Below are positions 40,101-47,650 of a DNA stretch of 64,000 nucleotides, one piece after another (the stretch's first letter is position 1; every line of letters starts with the position of its first letter). A program made the position numbers and the translations under genes. This stretch comes from Planctomycetota bacterium. GTDB lineage: Bacteria > Planctomycetota > Planctomycetia > Pirellulales > PNKZ01. The notes beneath the pieces are model-generated. The model did not search any database, was not told where the DNA came from, and saw nothing but the letters and a program-made list of their open reading frames with translations. Where the stretch lies: assembly GCA_018242585.1 (NCBI GenBank), contig JAFEBQ010000029.1, forward strand, positions 1-64,000. Reading direction: 5' to 3'.

Positions 40101-42334
40101 GTTCGACTGCGGGGGATATCACGATCAGCGCGCCGATCGCGCCGGCGGGGACGAGCGTGCTGCACCTGATCACCAGCCGAGGCATCAGCGGCACGGGCAC
40201 GATTCAAGAAACCAATCTGGCCATCGAAGCGGCGAATAGCGTCACCCTGACGCAAAGCAACGACGTCGACACGTTGGCGGCGCAGCTTTCTGGGAGCGGT
40301 AGCTCGCTAGGGTTCAAGGACAGCAACGACCTGGCGATCGGCGCGGTCGACGGTGTGACGGGCGTGCAAACCAATGCCGGCAACGTGTCGTTGGTGACGG
40401 GGGGGCCGCTGACGATTGGCGACCCCATCAACCTGGACGCCGCCAACCTGACGTTGAACTCCGCGGGCGCCGTCACTCAGGGGGCGGGGGACAATATCCG
40501 TGCCACCGGCTTGGAACTGCTTGGCACTGGTAACTTCACGCTGACCGATGCCGCGAACGATGTTACCAATCTGGCCGCCAACGTGACGGGGCCCGTCAAT
40601 TATCGCGATGCCAACGCGCTGGCCGTCGGCACCGTGAACACGGCTGGCGTCACCTCGGCGGGCAATGTCACGCTGCGCGCGACGAATGCGTTGACGCTCG
40701 ATCAGCCGATTGACGCGACAGCCGCCAACTCGGTTGTCGATCTTACGTCCGACAACGGTGGCATCGTGGACGGCGGCGGAAGCAACTCCAAGGTGATCGC
40801 CACGCAATTGGCGCTGCGTGCCGCGACGGGCATCGGCGACAGCGACGCACTCGACACCAATGTGCAGCAAATAGCCGCCAGCAACTCCACCTCTGGCGCG
40901 ATTCAGCTCGCGAATCACGGCACTGACCTGACCGTCGGCACGGTGGACGGTGTAGCGGGGATCACGAATGCCTCGAGCGGCGGGATCATCGTCAGCAACG
41001 ACGGCGACCTTGACGTGGTGCAAAGCATCCTGGAGTCGGGTGGCGGAGGGATCGCGCTCACCACGAATGCCGACGATTTGATCGTTGCGGCGCAGTTGGC
41101 GGCGACGGGCGGAAACGGCAGCATCTCGATGACCGCGGCTCGCGACCTGTACCTTTTCGACAGCGGCGCTGCCGATGACGTCTCGGTGGTGGGCACAGGC
41201 ACGATCACCGGTTCGGCAGGGGACCAGGTGGTCTTCGGGTCGAACGTGCGCGTGCGTAGTGCGACGGGCGCCATCGAGGACGTTCCTCCGCAATTAAGTA
41301 ATCTATCGGGACCGGAAGTCACGTCGCTGGGCGAATCGAGCGTGACGTTCGACTATGGGCGCGCGGGCGAGTCGAACTTCACGGCCGTCGTCAATTGGTC
41401 GGATGGAACGCTGGATGTGTTTAACCTGTTGAACCCCGGCACGTTCACCGCCAACCACATCTACACCGCCAATCCGAACACGTCGAACTCCGCCTCGCCA
41501 ATCGTCATCAATGTCACGCTGCAAGGCGACAATCGGATCAATTTCATCAATCACGTGTTGAGCCAGGATTCGGTCACGGTCACGGTTCCCGGCGAAGGGC
41601 TGAAGCCCGTGCGCATCGACACGACCCCTCAAATTGCTCATCTCACGTTTCCCGTCGCGATTCGGCTTGTGACGGTGCAAGATGCAATCGTCCCGCCGAT
41701 TGCCGAGACGCGTGTGCTGCAATTGGCGGTCACGGTGGTTGAGACGAACCAGGTAACTGAACGAATCGTCATCTTAAAGCTGGTGCTCCCCAATGGCGAG
41801 GAAGGCGAGAACGTCCAATTGGGTGAGAAGGTGCTCGATGACTTGAACCTGCTCTTCAAGGAGTTGCCCGACGGGCACTACGAGGTTTACCTGTTTGAAG
41901 GCGACTCGCAGTCGATGCGAAAGGTGATGGAAATCAAGGTCCGTGGCGGCCGAGCCGGCGAATCGTCCGATCAATTGGAAGGCATCCGCGACCGTCCGCC
42001 CAGCGCCCAGTGGTCGCCGGAAAGACAGCCGGCCGCGCGGGACGATTCGCGCCTCGCCCTGGCTGTTGAAGGCGAACCCGGGGCCGTTGGCCCAGCGCTG
42101 GTCGAGCAGTCGGCGGCGCTACACGGCGGTTCAGCCCCCGCCGAAGATATCGAAGGCCTTGCCGTTGGCAGCATGTCCGCCTCGTCAACCGCGGCGGCAT
42201 TGATGTTGTCGGGCGGGGCCGCCATCTTTGCCGGCGCCCCTGGTTGGGAACAGCGAGTCGACAAGGCGATGGAGCGATTCAAGGCTTACTCCCCCTGGCG
42301 CGCTCGAAATCGTGGTCGTCGCAAACCCAAGTAA
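31160..42334 (+). CDS. Giant surface protein with LEPR-XLL-like N-terminus, cadherin, LamG and haemagglutinin-type repeats
   Basis: 3724 residues. The basic N-terminus ends with LEKRRVLSVN, resembling the LEPR-XLL motif of planctomycete giant exported proteins. Next: one cadherin-like repeat (about 52-150), two homologous units of about 240-260 residues (352-613 and 772-1010), three LamG jelly rolls (about 1435-1650, 1679-1890, 1917-2160), a carbohydrate-binding-like beta domain (2167-2320), a long stretch of filamentous-haemagglutinin/autotransporter-type short repeats (about 2367-3377), and a PKD-like domain. The C-terminus has a hydrophobic helix (AAALMLSGGAAIFAG) followed by a strongly basic tail (RARNRGRRKPK). 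It is presumably exported and bound to the surface, mediating adhesion or glycan binding. It has its own promoter and is followed 20 bases later by a WD40 kinase gene; the exporter cluster lies just upstream. Confidence 0.85.
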   Translation: MLLRGWIDRLWANHCRQAARRRKAQRHQEQHPPLFVRQLEKRRVLSVNVPAGQAFSVAENSAAGTVVGTVAATDSDAASPQLTYSILDASPGNAFLINPSSGEIAVTDASQLDFETHPEFDLTIGVADQNGATATTQVQINLTDVFAPAAVSFSGNATVTVNSGKLEVVQGDNTLFSQPLEDVSHLRVTGSSASDTLTVDFTRGNPVPVGGLDYDGLGQPDGGLDTLTVVGAPSVTYDYLNAHDGDVVVDFDGTSRTINYRNLEPLTNTGTATNIVFNLNNGNVQALLQDAGGGQSLLSSLNGTFESTLFTNPTGSVTINLGGGNNSLQVGALSGTFGVSVVGSGGNNSLTVSTPDPALTSPQFNFAGFNFDQSDTPDVAAALSGTPTGGQGIVITATPDPPTGSVAFPLSSTGFNSALSIGRLLNPSLTSGTLAVNMPSGNNGATVRAGIQLSWSAGRTLTNQAGDDFVIYESSSNPGGPDGAMVQVHVAGGDWTQWYYQPDNSRDFYVGSSTEGAFAVAYDLSTFGLSNGQAIDGIRYANLTAADRIAGTGVEKVSGSGVLVGSGQVLVGDNGATSSVLPDPGPLASFAYYGNATLDPDPLYVAALHPLASAGGINADVVTVNNTTVAVSSSAGLTPTITYSGIAALGINTGSGPDQINATLGGAGIPSTISLNGGTPTDSDQVTLFGVTDWQTLSLSGTTVADGTTTVSLSNVESLTVDVSGAANDTVQVNRNFALAGNSPQLQVLGGAAAQHNALVVNTGYAATSAASQTFSFAGVTFDQSATPNVFSELGTGALTGGQGVSIQTRPAVTTGAISGFPSTTTGYNPALSIGSLFNRGGTTTTAVNLPDITNNGTSNRGGFVVSWDQGRTLANVAGNDFVIYESGNANAPDAYMVQVHDPNTNTWSSWVYKPSTSFATYTSGGGAFATQFDLSDFGIATGGVIDAIRLVNMTSADRMQSSTGSGVVLPNDNGVTSSYLPNPGTLASFTSYASTTFDPDPLYIGALHAVAATTSTDDTVSLAPTAVNVTNFIPISYGGIDSLTLNTGNGADSIQVQPSATTAYTVNAGTPNIATNPGDNVVLNLTGLSSPLYTVTGQGAGTLSSLSSRADLFTGVDSLSGLPSFNVAVDATANPSGSASDTFFAQRNGASLELTVNGSLVFRGNAGSISNLLVTGSSHDDTLTLDSTSGNPIPAGNVTFNAGSGTDRLLLQNGSVVSVDHTYTDALDGQVNVDGSLAVYTGVESITDTLFAANRIFDFLATANAIVLGANTGVSGQSLITSNNSPSTAFVNPTSTLTLNAGPQDDSVTLQQTDAAYQATTTLNGQGGNDTFLISSNGLSSGGTVSFVTFPIYVNGGGQDGDTLTVDDSGDGTGRTFSISDTTIGGSPVPAGAAVDNAGAASPVIDGSIGPIEWNSVPIAFDTGARPASNQQTELLYTFSEGSGTTTADTSGNGNTGLLATPPGPIFEPNAGKFGGALLFNGTSDFAWFQDPSFNVGAQGTLSFWTLMQDATRRNTFFRAPGAMEFQYRQNTSGEFYASPNNSLDTAIQNTGAASLQGAWTNLQFTWQQTSANSGVMHIFVNGAEVAPYLVGFDSTITSWTTVVNTTIVNMYMGRDPTDSTRYFKGLMDDVAWFNKALTSTELQEIEGAGGSVSRSVGDAQAQFGGALNSVSNGGNLIAYWNLDNPAGTTVVAGNGGTSITLYTSGLAQFQPSSGKFGGALTFDGGSSYATFQMPSDSSLEFGNTGTISFWTFMTDGTNRNEFLEGPGTSAFELQYRPNSNGQFYGRINTSGGDFVIDNGPDRGAIGQWVNMTYTWDFTSKTMRIYKNGAEQSYLSGFDQNIAGWNSVISTINGLFTIGKDPAVAGRNLAGKLDDLAIFNTVLSAGERSQLLSASVGTVQASSHGDFDPVGTGTGHLVAYWNFDNAVGTTTVAGNGGTSVALLIGNAPTPVTFNVGGGPTLSGTGQTLNSVVFDGAQSYLRASDSSSLEFDKTQGSITLWVNPATHAVDNSANGFSYLVEDSNEQLSLGISWQNNAGASFGNADFYDRLVFSPWEKTTTGNQDIIVSNTRLPFNQWTQVTVTWNYTTHTSVIYINGQADGTVLNNTSSSTNWSQAAGKTGDWVFGRDGKTSAQYFNGQLADIAVFGSALRASDVSTMYQNGAANAGGYDLDGAIGRFAWDDTNLYGLIQSYAAGPGTANGPFSRVMIDIYLNNGATPVVQLDSAVVSPANNVTGSFLSPNGASNSLYEFSIPLAAIVDAGHTFNPSAGDYLQYHIRLIDADVPGSGFDTGLTTLGWLTQPPSGTGTLKLMPFARAENFFGGGNLTYAGLGVLTVNAGQGADTISIVDSNLPAPVTNPTRSFTLNADGGNDNITIASISPAFKAAMTIDGGAGTDAVTVNAALALGSTKSTGNLSITAEQITLNQSIVTTAGTVGAVTLNVGTHMDIAAAADITAGGDVLQAGGSVSTAGDVTAAGHTITFQGPVTLTGNVVDTATAAKFLGQVIGGGKSLTVTGDAVFGDEAADTVTGLSTLAVSGATTINTTNVTSTGTQTYTGQTTLGSDATLTASYATFLDKILGASHSLAIVGNAVFGDAAADTVTGLTTLSVSVAAAINTSTITTASTQTYGGAVTLGTNVTLNTTDSAVALNSTVDNATATARDLTINAGSGNVTVSNAIGAGLNGAIGAIIVNSTGTTTYGASVHAASVFSNAGGTTALNGGSVATSGDQTYNDAVTLNAAANSTLLMGVNVSFASTVRGTTDGEENLAVSGSGLTTFSGAVGDNTQRLASLTVNNGGTTAINGGSVTTTGNQTYTDPVTLAAAGHATTFAGADISFAGTLRGTTDALDSATVNATGLATFSGAVGDNSQRLQTLTVSAGTTATLGGATTLAAVSGTALNVSAGDLAVNAAVNTAGGAITINADDMQLDTTNGSLNTTPVGIVTVRNESSLQPIDLGSNTSGKLGITSAELNRIFTGTLRIGGSTAGDITISAPIAPAGTSVLHLITSRGISGTGTIQETNLAIEAANSVTLTQSNDVDTLAAQLSGSGSSLGFKDSNDLAIGAVDGVTGVQTNAGNVSLVTGGPLTIGDPINLDAANLTLNSAGAVTQGAGDNIRATGLELLGTGNFTLTDAANDVTNLAANVTGPVNYRDANALAVGTVNTAGVTSAGNVTLRATNALTLDQPIDATAANSVVDLTSDNGGIVDGGGSNSKVIATQLALRAATGIGDSDALDTNVQQIAASNSTSGAIQLANHGTDLTVGTVDGVAGITNASSGGIIVSNDGDLDVVQSILESGGGGIALTTNADDLIVAAQLAATGGNGSISMTAARDLYLFDSGAADDVSVVGTGTITGSAGDQVVFGSNVRVRSATGAIEDVPPQLSNLSGPEVTSLGESSVTFDYGRAGESNFTAVVNWSDGTLDVFNLLNPGTFTANHIYTANPNTSNSASPIVINVTLQGDNRINFINHVLSQDSVTVTVPGEGLKPVRIDTTPQIAHLTFPVAIRLVTVQDAIVPPIAETRVLQLAVTVVETNQVTERIVILKLVLPNGEEGENVQLGEKVLDDLNLLFKELPDGHYEVYLFEGDSQSMRKVMEIKVRGGRAGESSDQLEGIRDRPPSAQWSPERQPAARDDSRLALAVEGEPGAVGPALVEQSAALHGGSAPAEDIEGLAVGSMSASSTAAALMLSGGAAIFAGAPGWEQRVDKAMERFKAYSPWRARNRGRRKPK

Positions 42335-42354
42335 CCTCAGCAGACTGATCGATC

Positions 42355-45300
42355 ATGCCGACTTGCCCTCATTGCAAAGCAGAAGTGCCTGAAGCCGACC
42401 AGTCGGCTCGGCGCTGCGCCGTGTGTGGCAAGTCGTTGCCGCCCCGCCTGACCGATACCGATCATCGTTCGCCCGCGGCTACCGTCGAGTTTGACTCCGC
42501 CGCCCTGTCCGACCCAAACGCCCGCGCCGCTGAGCCGAAAGCGTCCCATGACGCTGACGGCGGCGCGCCCGATCCGCGGCTGATGAAGACGACGGACTCC
42601 ACGCCCCTGTCTGGAACACCTGCCACTCCAGATGCCGGCGGCTCGGGGAGTTTCACGGGAATCAATCTTGACGCGACCTGTGATTCGAGCGAGATCGAGA
42701 AGGCCGGCGATTTTCTGACCGACTCCGATCCACGGCTGATGAAGACCACGGATTCCACGCCCCTGTCGGGGATCCCTGCCGGCCCGGATGGCGGCGGCTC
42801 GGGAAGTTTCACCGGGATCAATCTCGACGCGACTTGCGACTCGAACGAGATTTCCAAGGGGGACTTTCTCGGCGGTTCCGATCCGCGCGTGATGCAAACC
42901 ACCGACTCGACGCCGCTGCCCGACAAGCCTGTCGGTCACGATACCGGCGGCGTCGGCAGCTTCACGGGGATCAATCTCGACGCGACCTGCGATTCGGATC
43001 AATTGTCCTCTGACTTTGCCCGCGACTTGCGCGCGGGGGGCGGCAATGACGAGTCCTTCAACTTCGAGGCGCGGTTATCGAACGTCTGGGGAGACAAGCT
43101 CTCGACCCCGCAAGCTCCCCACGTATCGCTCAAAGTCGACGACTCGGCCAAAGGCAAGCCGACCGAAAGTTTGGTCATCAAGCCGCGCAGCATGCGCGAC
43201 CTGAAATCCAACTCGCTGGTGGCGGCCGAATACGAACTGCTGGAGGTGCTGGGTGAAGGGGGCATGGGGGTGGTCTATTCCGCCCGCCAGGCGTCGGTCG
43301 ACCGCACCGTGGCGCTGAAGATGCTCAAGCCCCACATGGCGCGCAATCAGGAACAGCGGCAGAAGTTCCTTTCGGAAGCGGTGGTGACCGGGGACCTCGA
43401 CCATCCCAACATCGTGCCGATGTACGATCTGGGGACCAACGACGCCGGCGCGCTGTTTTACGCCATGAAGCGGGTCGAAGGGACGCCTTGGCTGAAGACG
43501 ATTCGCAAGAAGACCGTCACTGAGAACATCGATATTCTGCTCAAGGTGGCCGACGCCGTCGCCTTTGCCCACTCGCGCGGGGTGATCCATCGTGATCTCA
43601 AGCCCGAGAACGTGATGCTGGGCGAATTCGGCGAAGTGTTGGTCATGGACTGGGGCCTGGCGTATTCATCGGCGTCGTTCCGGAAATCGGCGAGCATCAC
43701 GCAATCGCACAGCATGGGGGGCACGCCGTCCTACATGGCGCCGGAAATGGCCTTGGGACCGATCGAACGGATCACCATGGCCAGCGACATCTATTTGCTC
43801 GGGGCCATTCTTTACGAGATCGTCACGGGCAAACCGCCGCACACCGGCACCAACGTGTCGCAGTGTTTGTTTGCCGTCGCTCGCAATGAAATCCAGCCGA
43901 CGGACAAGAGCGGCGAGCTCGTGGACATCGCTCTGCACGCCATGGCCACGAACCAGGAAGACCGCCATGCCTCGGTGCGCGATTTCCAAGCGGCGATCCG
44001 TGGCTACCTGGCGCATTCCGAAAGCATTGCTCTGTCCACTCGCGCCGAAGAAGAATTGGCCAACGCCGACCAATCGGGCGAGTATCCGGAGTTTGCGCGA
44101 TCCTTGTTCGGGCTCGAAGAGGCTTTGTCGCTCTGGGATGGCAACGCGCGCGCCCGAGATTGTCTGTCGATCGCCCGGTTGAAATACGCCACCTGCGCGC
44201 TGGGCAAAGGCGACTTCGACCTGGCGGCGGGATTGCTGGTGGACAGCGACCCCGCCCACTCGGCGTTGGCTCAACAGATCGCGGCGGCGCGGAGCGAACG
44301 TGACGCGCGCCAGCACCGCTTGAAAAGCGTCAAGCGCGTGGCGGCGGGGCTAGTGGCGGCGATCGTCTTGGTCGTCACCGTGGCGTTCTTTGGCATTCGT
44401 ATTCAGCGCGACCGCGCCCGGTTGGCCGAGGAGCAAGCCAAGACCGAGCGCGACAAGGCGCTATCGGCCGAGGAGAAAGCCCGCATTCAGCGTGACCGCG
44501 CGCTGGCCGCCGAAGAACAGGCCCGTGCCGAGCGCGATCGCGCGGAGCAAGCGAAAGAAGCGGAGATCTACCAGGCCTATCTGGCGCGCATCGGACTGGC
44601 CTCGGCCAAGATCGACGAGAACGCTTTCGAGGGGGCCACCTCGTTGCTCGATGAATGCCCGCCGGCACTCCGGCACTGGGAATGGGGTCGCCTGCGCTAT
44701 CTCTGTTCGCAAAGCATGCTGTCGCTCGACGCGGCGGCACCGGTCAGTTCCGTGGCGTTCGACGCCGCCGGCGGTCGCTGCGCCAGCGCCGGCTGGGACG
44801 GCCAGGTGCGCGTGTGGAACCTTCCCGCGGGGACATCCCAGCGGGTGATTCCCTATGGGGGGATGTACGTCCACGGGGTCGCCTTTTCGCCCGATGGCAA
44901 GAGCCTGGCGGCGGGAGGAAACGACAAGCGGGGCTACATCAAGCTGTGGGCGGCCGATACCGGCAAATTGATCAGAACCTTCGAGGGACACACCGACTCG
45001 GTCTTGTCGCTCGTCTTCTCTCGCCGCGGCGAACGGTTGCTGTCAACCTCGTACGATGGCACCGCCAGACTTTGGGACACGGCCAGCGGCCAATTGATCT
45101 GCACGCTGGGCGGCCATAGCTGGTGGGTTTGGTCAGCCGCCTTTTCGCACAACGAGGCGGAAATCATCACCGCCAGCCAGGACGGCACGGCCATTGTCTG
45201 GTCGATTGCCGACGAGATCGGGATTCAAGCCGGCAGCACATCGGCGCGCCGGCCGCCACGAACCGTTCGCAACCACGCGGGGGCGGTGTACGCGGTTGCC

Positions 45301-47517
45301 GTTTCGTCCGACGGCGTGCGCGTTGCCACTGGCGGTTACGACAAGCGCGCTCTGCTCTGGAAAGCGGGCGATGTGCAGCCGTTCCGCCTCAGCGCGGTCC
45401 TCTCGGCCAAACAGGCCGCGCTCTCCATCACCGAGTTGAAGGCGCACACGGCCGCAGTTCACGCCCTTTCTTTCTCGCCCGACGGCCGACGGCTGGCCAC
45501 CGGCGGCTTGGACAACGCCATCAATATTTGGGACGTCGCGGCCGGCAAGCTGCTAAAATCGCTGCGTGGCCACGCCGGCCAGGTTCGCAGTTGCTGTTTT
45601 TCGCCCGATGGCAAATATGTTCTTTCCGGCGGCCACGATGGGCAAGTCAAGCTCTGGGACGTCGACAAGTACGAAGAGGTCCGCGTCATCGGGCAACGTG
45701 TGTTGCGTGGGCATGCCGACGCGGTCCTCTGTGCCAGTTTCTCGCCCGATGGCCAGCAAGTCGTCACCGCCAGCCGCGATCGAACCGCCAAGATTTGGAA
45801 CGCTCGGACGGGCGAAGAAGACAAGACCTTTGAAGAAGGGCACACGTTCCTGGCCTCGACGGTACTGTTCTTCCCCGACGGCAAGAAGTTGCTTACCGCC
45901 GCGGTCGATGGCACGACCTTGGTTTGGGACACCGCTTCGGGTACGCAACTGTTGCGACTGAACGACACGGGCCGCAGCGCCGCGGCGGCGCTGTCGTTCG
46001 ACGCGCGAACGATTCTCACCGGCGGTTCCGATAAGACCGCCAAGCTATGGGATGCGGCCAACGGCGCGCTGGTGCGCAAGCTGCCAGCGCATCGCACCGA
46101 GATCACGGCCGTAGCCCTGTCGCGCGACGGTCGCTGGCTGTTCACGGGCGAGTCGAGCGGTCGCTGCAATGTCTGGCGCGCCGACTCGGGTGAACTAGCC
46201 TGGTCCCTGCTGCGTCATTCACGCAAGATTACCGCGGCGGCCTTCTCGCCCGAGGGGAGCCGGCTACTGACGGCGAGCCTGGACAACACGATTGGCCAAT
46301 GGGATGTCGCGGCGGGACAAGAACTGACCGCGCTCGTGCTCAAGCATCCCAAGGCCGTTACGTCGCTGGCCATGTTGCCAGGAGGCAAAGTTCTGTCGGC
46401 CTGCGAAGACAATCTGGTGCGCCGCTGGGATGTCGAAACGGCGAAGGAGGTCGACACGCTCAGCTTTGCCGGTGGCGCGATCAGCTTTGTGACCGCTTCG
46501 CCCGATGGTCGGCGCGTGTTGGCGGTAAGCGCCGCGGATCGAGCGGTCCATCTCTGGGACAACGAGGCCCAGCGCGAGATCTTTGCGGCGGCTGGCAAAC
46601 AGTCGGGTCGTCCCTTGTTGAATCTGGCCGAATCGGGGGGCTCGGCTTGGGCGGCGGCCATTTCGCCCGACGGCAAAAAACTGGCTACAGTCGGCGGTAG
46701 TGAGGCCCGGCTGTGGAACGCCGCCAGCGGGCTGTTGGAGGAAACATTCCATCGACATGGCGCGGTGGCCAGCGCGCATTTCTCGACCGACGGCAAGCGG
46801 ATCGTCACGGGAAGCTGGGACAACTCGGCCAAGATTTGGAATGTGGCGACCGGGCTTGCCGAATTGAAACTCACCGGCCAGCACGTCGGCTACGTCAATA
46901 GCGCCGTGTTCGACCGCCGCGATCGTTGGGTGCTGACGGCTAGCGACGACAAGACCGCCTGGCTGTGGGATGCGACCACTGGCAAGGCCATTCGTTCCTT
47001 TACCGGCCACACCGATCGCGTCACACGCGCGGCGTTTGCGCCAGACGGCAAGACGGTCGTCACCGCCTCGGCCGACAAGACCTGTCGTATTTGGGACACT
47101 TCGACGGGGCGCGAACTCCGCCAACTGACGGGACACACGTGGGGCGTGCTGTGGGCCGAATACAGCGCCGACGGCACGCGCATCATCACCTCCGCGGCCG
47201 ACAATCAGGCCAAAATCTGGGACGCCACGAGCGGTCGCGAGTTGATCACGCTGGCAGGCCACACGTCGGGCGTGAACGCCGCGACGCTTTCCGCCGACGG
47301 CAAGCGAGCACTGACGGCCAGCCAAGACAACACGGTCAAGCTTTGGGACACGCGAACCGGCAAGGAAATCCTCTCGCTCAAGGAACACAGCCAGGAGGTC
47401 ACGAGCGTTTGTTTCTCGCCGGATGGTCATGCCGCCCTGTCGGCTAGTCGTGACGGCACCGTGATTATTTGGCCGGCAATCGAATGGAGGGAAATGCAGG
47501 CCGAAGAGAAAAGGTGA
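42355..47517 (+). CDS. Membrane Ser/Thr protein kinase with zinc ribbon, tandem TTDST repeats and about 21 WD40 repeats
   Basis: 1720 residues. N-terminus: zinc-ribbon CPHC...CAVC (residues 4-24). Three tandem repeats of 51-52 residues start at residues 73, 125 and 176 (each DPR-M-TTDSTPL ... GSFTGINLDATCDS). Pkn2-type kinase domain about 291-560: glycine loop GEGGMG, K322 in VALKML, HRDLKPEN with D414, metal Asp D432 in MDWG (DWG instead of DFG, common in this bacterial kinase class), and MAPE. One membrane helix at about 662-682 (GLVAAIVLVVTVAFFGI), a Glu/Arg-rich coiled coil (685-735), then about 21 WD-type repeats (about 796-1710), enough for three seven-bladed propellers outside the cytoplasm or in a large scaffold. 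It begins 20 bases after the giant surface-protein stop, so co-expression is likely. Confidence 0.88.
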   Translation: MPTCPHCKAEVPEADQSARRCAVCGKSLPPRLTDTDHRSPAATVEFDSAALSDPNARAAEPKASHDADGGAPDPRLMKTTDSTPLSGTPATPDAGGSGSFTGINLDATCDSSEIEKAGDFLTDSDPRLMKTTDSTPLSGIPAGPDGGGSGSFTGINLDATCDSNEISKGDFLGGSDPRVMQTTDSTPLPDKPVGHDTGGVGSFTGINLDATCDSDQLSSDFARDLRAGGGNDESFNFEARLSNVWGDKLSTPQAPHVSLKVDDSAKGKPTESLVIKPRSMRDLKSNSLVAAEYELLEVLGEGGMGVVYSARQASVDRTVALKMLKPHMARNQEQRQKFLSEAVVTGDLDHPNIVPMYDLGTNDAGALFYAMKRVEGTPWLKTIRKKTVTENIDILLKVADAVAFAHSRGVIHRDLKPENVMLGEFGEVLVMDWGLAYSSASFRKSASITQSHSMGGTPSYMAPEMALGPIERITMASDIYLLGAILYEIVTGKPPHTGTNVSQCLFAVARNEIQPTDKSGELVDIALHAMATNQEDRHASVRDFQAAIRGYLAHSESIALSTRAEEELANADQSGEYPEFARSLFGLEEALSLWDGNARARDCLSIARLKYATCALGKGDFDLAAGLLVDSDPAHSALAQQIAAARSERDARQHRLKSVKRVAAGLVAAIVLVVTVAFFGIRIQRDRARLAEEQAKTERDKALSAEEKARIQRDRALAAEEQARAERDRAEQAKEAEIYQAYLARIGLASAKIDENAFEGATSLLDECPPALRHWEWGRLRYLCSQSMLSLDAAAPVSSVAFDAAGGRCASAGWDGQVRVWNLPAGTSQRVIPYGGMYVHGVAFSPDGKSLAAGGNDKRGYIKLWAADTGKLIRTFEGHTDSVLSLVFSRRGERLLSTSYDGTARLWDTASGQLICTLGGHSWWVWSAAFSHNEAEIITASQDGTAIVWSIADEIGIQAGSTSARRPPRTVRNHAGAVYAVAVSSDGVRVATGGYDKRALLWKAGDVQPFRLSAVLSAKQAALSITELKAHTAAVHALSFSPDGRRLATGGLDNAINIWDVAAGKLLKSLRGHAGQVRSCCFSPDGKYVLSGGHDGQVKLWDVDKYEEVRVIGQRVLRGHADAVLCASFSPDGQQVVTASRDRTAKIWNARTGEEDKTFEEGHTFLASTVLFFPDGKKLLTAAVDGTTLVWDTASGTQLLRLNDTGRSAAAALSFDARTILTGGSDKTAKLWDAANGALVRKLPAHRTEITAVALSRDGRWLFTGESSGRCNVWRADSGELAWSLLRHSRKITAAAFSPEGSRLLTASLDNTIGQWDVAAGQELTALVLKHPKAVTSLAMLPGGKVLSACEDNLVRRWDVETAKEVDTLSFAGGAISFVTASPDGRRVLAVSAADRAVHLWDNEAQREIFAAAGKQSGRPLLNLAESGGSAWAAAISPDGKKLATVGGSEARLWNAASGLLEETFHRHGAVASAHFSTDGKRIVTGSWDNSAKIWNVATGLAELKLTGQHVGYVNSAVFDRRDRWVLTASDDKTAWLWDATTGKAIRSFTGHTDRVTRAAFAPDGKTVVTASADKTCRIWDTSTGRELRQLTGHTWGVLWAEYSADGTRIITSAADNQAKIWDATSGRELITLAGHTSGVNAATLSADGKRALTASQDNTVKLWDTRTGKEILSLKEHSQEVTSVCFSPDGHAALSASRDGTVIIWPAIEWREMQAEEKR

Positions 47518-47650
47518 ACTGCGTCGACGGCCCGCGCCTTTTGGAAGTGCAATACTCGGCCGCGCCTAGCCGCACGCCACTTGCCAGCGACGCCTGCCAT
47601 CGTCGATAACATGGCTCGCAATCCACCTCACCAACTTTGAATTCGCGGAT

